Shown here: in pieces, positions 57,753-64,000 of the stretch
Numbering within the stretch: position 1 is the first letter of the stretch
Layout: each line of letters begins with the position of its first letter
Source of the DNA: Phaseolus vulgaris
Taxonomy: Eukaryota; Streptophyta; Magnoliopsida; Fabales; Fabaceae
Assembly: GCF_000499845.2 (NCBI RefSeq)
Contig: NC_023751.2
Coordinates: 31,901,475 to 31,965,474 of the forward strand
Direction of reading: 5' to 3'
Length of the DNA: 64,000 nt
Notes under the pieces: model-generated
What the model was told of the DNA's origin: nothing
Seen by the model: the letters and a program-made list of their open reading frames with translations, nothing else
Database searches by the model: none
Program-made: the position numbers and the translations under genes

Positions 57753-58857
57753 ATGCCTTCTAATAAATCTATTGTCATCCAAGAACAAGCTCTAGAAGTC
57801 TTTATGTACACTGAACAATTCATCACTGTAGAGGGTTACTTGGAAATTGTGGCCTATTTCTGTTATTCATTTTTCAGCCAGCATTGCAGACTTCCAGTTT
57901 ACCCATAACAGCCAATTTAGATCCTGGGTTGATGCTGAAAGTGTCCCATACAGTTAGTTGTCTGACCACTGGGATTTTGTATATATATATTTTTTTAAAT
58001 GTATGGTTAATTTGCATTAAGACAATGATAAGTATGTAAAAACTTGTGCACACAATTTTTATAATCAAGCAATAAGATTTTTGAGAGACATGTAGAATAA
58101 GATTTAGTTTCTTTTCCCATTTAGAATTTATTAATGTGACATTGACTTATATAGCATTGGAATTTGAGAGAACAAACCATTCGGAGGACTCAATTCACAG
58201 TGCTAGAAGAAACTAAAATCACACCATTGCTATACTTAAAACATTAAAAATGCAATTTAGGTTTTAAATTATATATCTTTATATTTATGTTTAGTATTAT
58301 GTTAGGATATACGTATATAAATTAAATTATTCTTTGAAATATTTAGTACCATATTAAATATGATAATATTAAGAAGAAGATTAATTATATTTTTAATTGA
58401 ATATGTTATGTTAAAAAATTAAATAAATTGAAAAATATTATGAATTTGAGTATTTACTTATGTTACTGTGAACAATATGTTTACATGTATTAACTTTAGT
58501 ATGCTTATTACTAATATTTATTTTTAATGAATTTTTTATTATGTGATATTATTGAAGTTTTGAACGAGTTAATACCGTAACAATGTAAACTAAATATTTT
58601 ACGTTGTTCAAAAAAGTTTTCTCTTTTAAGAGAGGTAGATATTATTGAAAAAAGTGTTAAAGACGACTAAAAGTTAAGTTGAATCTAACTAAGTGAACTA
58701 AAATTGTTAAAACAAACAAATGATTGCTAGTACTTCAACTCATAAGAATAAATATTATTAGAAAATCTAATTCAATAGACACTACTGAATAATTAACACA
58801 TTTTATAAGATGATTTAAGTTATTAGACTCTATATGCTCTTATCTTATAAAGTAGTT
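57753..58857 (+). other. 3' region of the Borealin-like gene and AT-rich DNA
   Basis: An AATAAA lies at 57762-57767, just after the stop. Transcribed-looking (less AT-rich) sequence goes on to about 57960. Beyond that nothing is recognised. Confidence 0.5.
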
Positions 58858-59531
58858 CACTACATGAAATCATACACATACGATGATGATTTATTTCAAC
58901 GTATGTGTATCATACAAAGATTATGCTTTTTAATCATTATGTATTGTAGAAAATGCACTTGAAGTGAACACTTCTTCTTTGTCTTTCTTTCATTTTCATC
59001 TCTTCTCTCCTCCCTCACTCCTCCTTTGTCGTCCTCTGTTTTGGTATCATCATTGTGGGTGTCCATTGTAGTTGTGTTACCACCTATTGTGGCCACCATT
59101 GCTCAATTGATTGTAGCGTCGTCAATGTGCTCCAGTTTTATCTACATTACTGTCATTGCCTTCATTAGATTATCTTTATCCTGATAGATTCTCTTAGTAC
59201 TCTCCATGATTTGTACTTTATCCTGATATTCAATTGTTTTTGTCTCAATGAAAAATATTAGAGACAACATTTAAAAAAATATGACAAAATGACAACATTT
59301 TAAAAATATTGTGTAGACAATAAATATTTTAATATATTGTCTAAACATTGTAGAAAAAATTGTTATTTAAACATAAAACAAAATTAGCTTATTATAACAT
59401 TATAAGACAAGAGTTTTATAAAATTTGTTATTTTAGTAAAAATCTGATAATTAAACATTTATTATCTAAACAATAAGCTACATTTATTCAATTTTAGAGT
59501 ATTTTTTCTTAATGATATTTTTAGTGTAGTG
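58858..59531. mobile_element. Possible small CACTA-like element
   Basis: Begins CACTACATGAAATCAT and ends TTTTTAGTGTAGTG, so the outer CACTACA is inverted at the far end. The flanking triplets GTT and TAA do not match, and little inner inverted similarity is seen. A hairpin, CACATACG...CGTATGTG, lies at about 58874-58908. Confidence 0.35.
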
Positions 59532-59989
59532 TAAAAACCATAAAATTCTTGCATGATCCACTTTAAATGATCCTTCAATTTTCAAATGAGAAGTGGTTTG
59601 AACCCAATAAAAAATTAATGATTTTGTTTTCTTTTATCAACAAAATTTAAAATTAAATAAGAAAATACTCTTATTTAAGAAGAGATAAACAAAATTACAA
59701 TTGAATAACTTTCTTATGCCCCTTCTCATTGATAACACACTCATGTACTGCACTCAAAGCCAAAATTTCCGAAAACTTTATATACGTTATTGGTTTGTGG
59801 AAATTGTTCATGTGGTGCATATGATTAATATGAGAGTGGTCCCTTGAGGATTTGAGCCACTACTCAGTCCCCCTTCAGTCTACTAAAATACTCTGCCATT
59901 ATCATTCCCCTTTTTTTTATTAATAATATTCACAATTTCTTGCATGAGGAATCAAATCCAAGACTTAAGATACACAAATTTTATTGCCA
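59532..59989. other. Noncoding DNA
   Basis: Nothing recognised. Confidence 0.5.
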
Positions 59990-60136
59990 AATTATTGCTA
60001 TTATAATTATTATGACTATGATGATAATAATAATAATAATAATAATATTAATAATGTTATTAATAATAATAGTAATTAATAATGTTAATAATATAAAAAT
60101 ATTATTATTAATAATGTTATTATTATTATTATTTTG
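59990..60136. repeat. Imperfect (TAA/ATT)n trinucleotide repeat
   Basis: Runs of ATA/TAA on the left half and ATT/TTA on the right half; the two halves are complementary and could form a long hairpin. The open frame across it (Ile/Met/Leu-rich) is an artefact. Confidence 0.85.
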
Positions 60137-60299
60137 TCAAGATCCATACACAATTATCCAATTTTTTATTGCTTAAAACTAGCATCCTTAGAAAATTATG
60201 TATCAAACTAATTTTAAATATTACATAACTTACTACTCAATATATAAATAAGAAAATTTTAAAAAAAATAAAAAATAATATATATATATATATATATTA

Positions 60300-60500
60300 T
60301 ATTATATGACTGGGACAAAATCGTGCCAAGTTGACACGACTTCAGGGAATGATGTAACAGAAGTTGTGCCAACTTGGCACGACTTCAGGCTGACAAAGTC
60401 GTGTCAACTTGCCACGATTTCTACATATGAAGTCGTGTCAAGTTGTCCCGACTTGTCTAAATTTATAATTTTTTTAAAAACGATCTCATTTTGATAAAAA
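60300..60500. mobile_element. Fragment of the ACACGACTT fold-back family
   Basis: Four or five copies of a GTCGTGTCAAGTTG / CAACTTGGCACGACTT motif in alternating orientation. These are followed by CTAAATTTATAATTTTTTTA and TCTCATTTTGATAAAAAT, the same order as in the inner terminal repeat of the element at 2656-3209. The outer termini were not found. Confidence 0.65.
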
Positions 60501-62039
60501 TAAAATACCATAATGATAAAAAAAAAATCTTTTATAGCTAGCTCCTATATCTCTTCTCAACTTGCTTAAATGATAAATCTAAACAGAACCGGTTGAACCG
60601 ATTTTAAGCTGAAATTAAATAAATAAAATTAATTAAATTAAATATATTAAAAAGTAATGGTTAGGTTAATATTAATTTCATTTAATTTTAATATTTATAC
60701 TTATCAATGATTTGATTAATACTAATATAATTTATTTAAGTTAGTGTCGTATTTATTTTAATCCGTTAATCTTATTTAATTTTAATATTTATATGTATTT
60801 AAAAGATAAATAGATAATTTATTATAATAAATATTAATATATTTTGTGTTTAGTAAACAAAGAAAAAAAACTACGATCTTAAGATAAAAATTTTAATTGT
60901 ATTAATTTTGTTTAAATTCACTGAATAATTATATAAATGAACAAGTGTTTGGTCATTAATTAAATTTTTTTAATTTTAATATGCAATTAATTTTAAGTCT
61001 ATAAAAATTTTAAATTTATAAAACAAAAAAAAAAGAGTAAAAATTTCCTTTCAAACTTAATTACATATTAACATTAAGTTTGTATTTAATAATGCATGTG
61101 ACAAATATTAAAGACCAAACACATTTAATTATATCAAAGATTAATTTTTTTATTGTATTAAAAATAAAATATACAAGTGATTAGTTACCTTATTTAAATT
61201 AAATGTCAGCTGAATAAATATTAGTAATTTATTTTTAATATTGATTTAATTAGTATCGATTAGATTGATATTAATTAGTAATCAGTATGTCTTCATACTT
61301 AAAATAGGGATCATAATTTCATAAACAAATCTCAATTAAAGATAGAGAAGACATCAATTTATATATGCATGTTCAAGGATTTATAAATCCATATTTCATG
61401 CATAATTCACCATCATCTCCATCTACTTCTCTTAAAACATTACATTCTAATTACATCCAACTTTATGCTAACCTTCCTAACCATGGTAGCAAACCCAAAC
61501 ATGTTAGTTTAATGGAAATAACAAATCTTCAAGATCCTTTTATTTAAATATACATTTTCTTGATAAGAAGATCAATAAATAGTTATGATAAGAAAAAATG
61601 ACAATTATTATCGTTAAATTAATTTCCATTAAAATATTAAAATATCACATTTCATTAGAAAAAAAAATAAAAAATAAAAGTAATTAAACAAGTAAGAAAT
61701 ATTCTTTTCTGAAACAAGATAAAAATAAAAAAGAACTCTTCTACAAAATCTAATCTAAAAAGGAGAAAAAGCAAAAAAGAAAAATCTATTCTAAACTTAA
61801 AAATGAATAAATTTCTCATTAATTCAGTCTCTCTCGAACCTATTTAATCCTTAAAAGTAATAAAATTATGTAAGTTTGTTGATATATTTTCCAGGAATCA
61901 AATTTATTAATTTTGAATAGTTATTAATGGTAAAAAGAATTAATTGTAAAAAGCATGCATGAGTGAAAGCATTAGTTTAAGGAAGAAAAAAAGGTTGTGA
62001 AGTTGAAAAACAATGTAACGCACTTCTTCCCTAAATGAC
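60501..62039. other. AT-rich intergenic DNA
   Basis: No gene. A 60-codon plus frame at 61365-61547 is not recognised. Confidence 0.5.
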
Positions 62040-62131
62040 CCTTATAAATCATACAGTTATCTCAGCCAACTCTTTTCTCACCGATTCACCAACCTCAACG
62101 TAACAACGTTCTCGTCTCAATGGTGAGTCCT
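62040..62131 (+). other. Possible 5' exon of an unidentified gene
   Basis: A pyrimidine/CA-rich leader-like stretch ends CTCAATG directly followed by GTGAGT, a strong splice donor right after an ATG. TATAAAT is at about 62042. Around 62277-62325 a second short plausible exon reads HPSVVPFLGSEVSCK before GTACTG. LINE sequence follows, so the gene is probably truncated. Confidence 0.3.
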
Positions 62132-62539
62132 CTCTAATTTTCCACTCAATTTCACTCTATTTTTTTCTTCATTCACAAATGTTGTTCAATTTCACTTTTC
62201 TTTTCTCATTTTCTTGCTTTACTATTATTATCACTATTACTTTCGATCATCATCAAATTTTGTGTTTCGCCTTGCGGAAGCACCCTAGTGTTGTTCCGTT
62301 TCTTGGGTCAGAAGTTAGCTGTAAGGTACTGTAGATTAGACTCCATCGAGAATGGCTAAAACATGCTCGATTTTAATTATAGACAAGCTCCCAGATCACT
62401 TCCTGGTTCACTTCTCCTTCAAGGAGAACTACCAGAATGCTGTCTTGGAAGGATTTTGGCTTGTTGCAAACCATGATGGTGCAATGCAACTCTGATAACC
62501 TTTCTTTCGTCAAAGACAAATGTTGCAATCGAGATCCTT

Positions 62540-64000
62540 AATGTTACAGAAATTTAAGGATGAAGGGACCCAAATGGAACAGTTTAACATGCACTAGAGA
62601 ACTTGGTTCCTTGAGAACTTCCTTAGGCCTCTTTTCGTCTATTTTGAGTCTATCGAAAGGCCCAATTGACTACTTACTGATACTACCATTCAGGTTTGGA
62701 ATGGTCTGGGTTACTTGTGAAGAATTTATGGATTTGATCAAGCACTGTTGGGGCTTCCTCAAATGGAAAGATTAGTTTTGTATTCTTCCAGTTTTTCTTC
62801 GAAGGTGGAACAAAAAGTGTTCTGGAATATTTTCTACCAGAAAAGGAATTACTTAGAATATATCAGGGCATTTCGAGGAGACAAGGATGAGACCCAAGTT
62901 CATTCTTTGAAACAGTGTTGTTAAATAACTCCTACAGGGCTATTGCATTATGGCCTTACGGAATTCCTTATATACGCGATTGCAACTCTGTCTTAAGCCA
63001 TTATATGACTTAGCACATTATTGGCTTTCTGCCATTTCCAGTAATCTGAAGTTAATACTACTGCTTAAAAGACCTCCAGTTCCAGCTATAGAAAAAATAT
63101 GAAGAAATTAATCTACCAAAAATATTCTTTGGAGAAAAAAGTGTCAAACAATTAGAATTCAATGTATTTCAGTTATAATTAGGTGGGGCAAAATGCATAT
63201 GAAGCTCAGCAAATTAGGGAATTGGGTGACAGATAGTAGAGATTTGGAATAGATGGTGGCAGAAATGATGCATATTTGGTTCTCTGTCTCTCAGGTTCCT
63301 TTCCTCCTCTCGAGGAAATTAAAATGTAAGGTCTTTAAAGAGAGATTACAAATGAGGAGATTTATCAAATCACTGGTAGTTTGGGGATTTGGGAGGGTTA
63401 ATGTTCCGGGGAGAGATGGCCAGCAAGCTTTTTCAAGAGTTAATGGGAAGTTGTTGAAATATATCTGTTTAAAGAGATTTTTCAAAATCTAGTAAAGTGG
63501 TTGAGATAAATGATACCTTAATTACTTTCATCCCAAAATTGTGGCAGGTCTGCAATAGGAAAGACTTTCATCCCATTAGTCATTTTATACTGTTGTTGCC
63601 AAACTATTGAGGCAATTGAGAATCTAGTCAGCCCATGCTAATGGAGATTTTTTATTTAGAAAAACCAAAGCAGGTGCAATATTCTTTCATTCTATGAGAA
63701 TGAAGAAAGGACAGAAAAGGGATAGATGACAATCTAAAGAGATATGGATAAGGCATAGCAGACTAGTGTGCAATTCTGTTCAGAAAATTCTCACAGATAT
63801 TGGTTTCTTTGATCATTTTATACATCTAATTTGACATTGTATCCAACAATTAGAATGTTTGGAATGGTGAAGTGGTGAGGGCTATCTCCTCTTCTTCAGG
63901 TATTCCACAGGTGACCTGATTTCTTCTTTCCTTTGTGGTGTTATTGAAAAAGCTATCCGATTAATTTGGTGGTTGGTCATGACTTTTGGAAACCTATTCA
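62540..64000 (+). pseudogene. LINE-6: degenerate reverse transcriptase, continues past window
   Basis: Plus-strand translation with many frameshifts. Near 63507-63580 it reads INDTLITFIPKL then DFHPIS (the start of LINE reverse transcriptase). At 63780-63830 QKILTDIGFFDHFIHLI is seen, at 63850 WNGEVVRAISSSSGIPQ, and at 63945 onward EKAIRLIWWL. These follow the order of plant LINE RT motifs. Upstream, at 62760-62880, is a possible endonuclease-linker part. It is broken throughout. Confidence 0.75.

Noticed and set aside
58858..59531. Confident CACTA element
   Set aside because: The outer seven bases are inverted, but the flanking triplets do not match and the inverted similarity does not extend inward; kept only at low confidence.
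59940..60176. 78-codon open frame
   Set aside because: It spans a TAA/ATT repeat and is nearly all Ile, Leu and Met.
1..64000. tRNA, rRNA or snoRNA genes
   Set aside because: No cloverleaf-compatible or box-containing sequence was recognised on either strand by eye; a covariance-model search was not possible here.

Overview
The window looks like nuclear DNA of a dicot, most probably a phaseoloid legume (bean, cowpea or soybean relatives). It is AT-rich, has GT-AG introns, and carries LINE, SIRE-like copia, CACTA-like and Mutator-like repeats. It also holds repetitive proline-rich cell-wall protein (PRP) genes built from [10 protein letters not shown] pentapeptides, the type known from soybean and bean. 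Genus and species cannot be fixed from the sequence alone.

The backbone is an array of five intronless PRP genes, all on the minus strand: PRP-A1 (3637-4266), PRP-B1 (19035-19448), PRP-A2 (24563-25297), PRP-B2 (31103-31516) and PRP-C (43094-43822). A1/A2 and B1/B2 are pairs that also share flanks. The order A-B-A-B-C therefore suggests that a two-gene unit was duplicated, with C as an older sister. Each gene has a signal peptide, a repeat domain, a shared PPYGKPP-type tail and a TATA box about 40-50 bases upstream of the ATG. The products should be secreted structural wall proteins.

Mobile elements fill the spaces. The most instructive stretch is 6.5-18.5 kb, a four-level nest: an old plus-strand LINE was split by a minus-strand LINE (15-bp target duplication), that LINE by a SIRE-like copia element (CACAC duplication), and one copia LTR by a solo LTR (GYTGG duplication). 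The copia element has lost gag, protease and integrase but keeps an intact 396-codon third ORF between RNase H and the 3' LTR. Other LINE remnants lie at 22.0-23.8, 27.6-28.8, 36.5-36.9, 45.7-47.2 and 62.5-64.0 kb. Gypsy/LTR remnants lie at 20.3-22.0 and 29.5-30.2 kb. Miniature inverted-repeat elements are common: three share a GGTGTTTCTTCC-like terminus with 9-bp duplications, one long fold-back element has an exact 9-bp duplication and an empty site in a paralogous flank, and five copies of a CACTACAAGAAA family lie between 37.7 and 50.8 kb.

The remaining genes are few. A six-exon gene at 55398-57752 (223 codons) looks like a plant Borealin-related protein. A four-exon fragment of a cytosolic acetyl-CoA acetyltransferase (thiolase) gene at 40050-40701 lacks both ends. 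A possible 5' exon lies near 62.1 kb. From 32.5 to 36.4 kb and from 47.2 to 54.7 kb the sequence is mostly AT-rich noncoding DNA with dinucleotide repeats.
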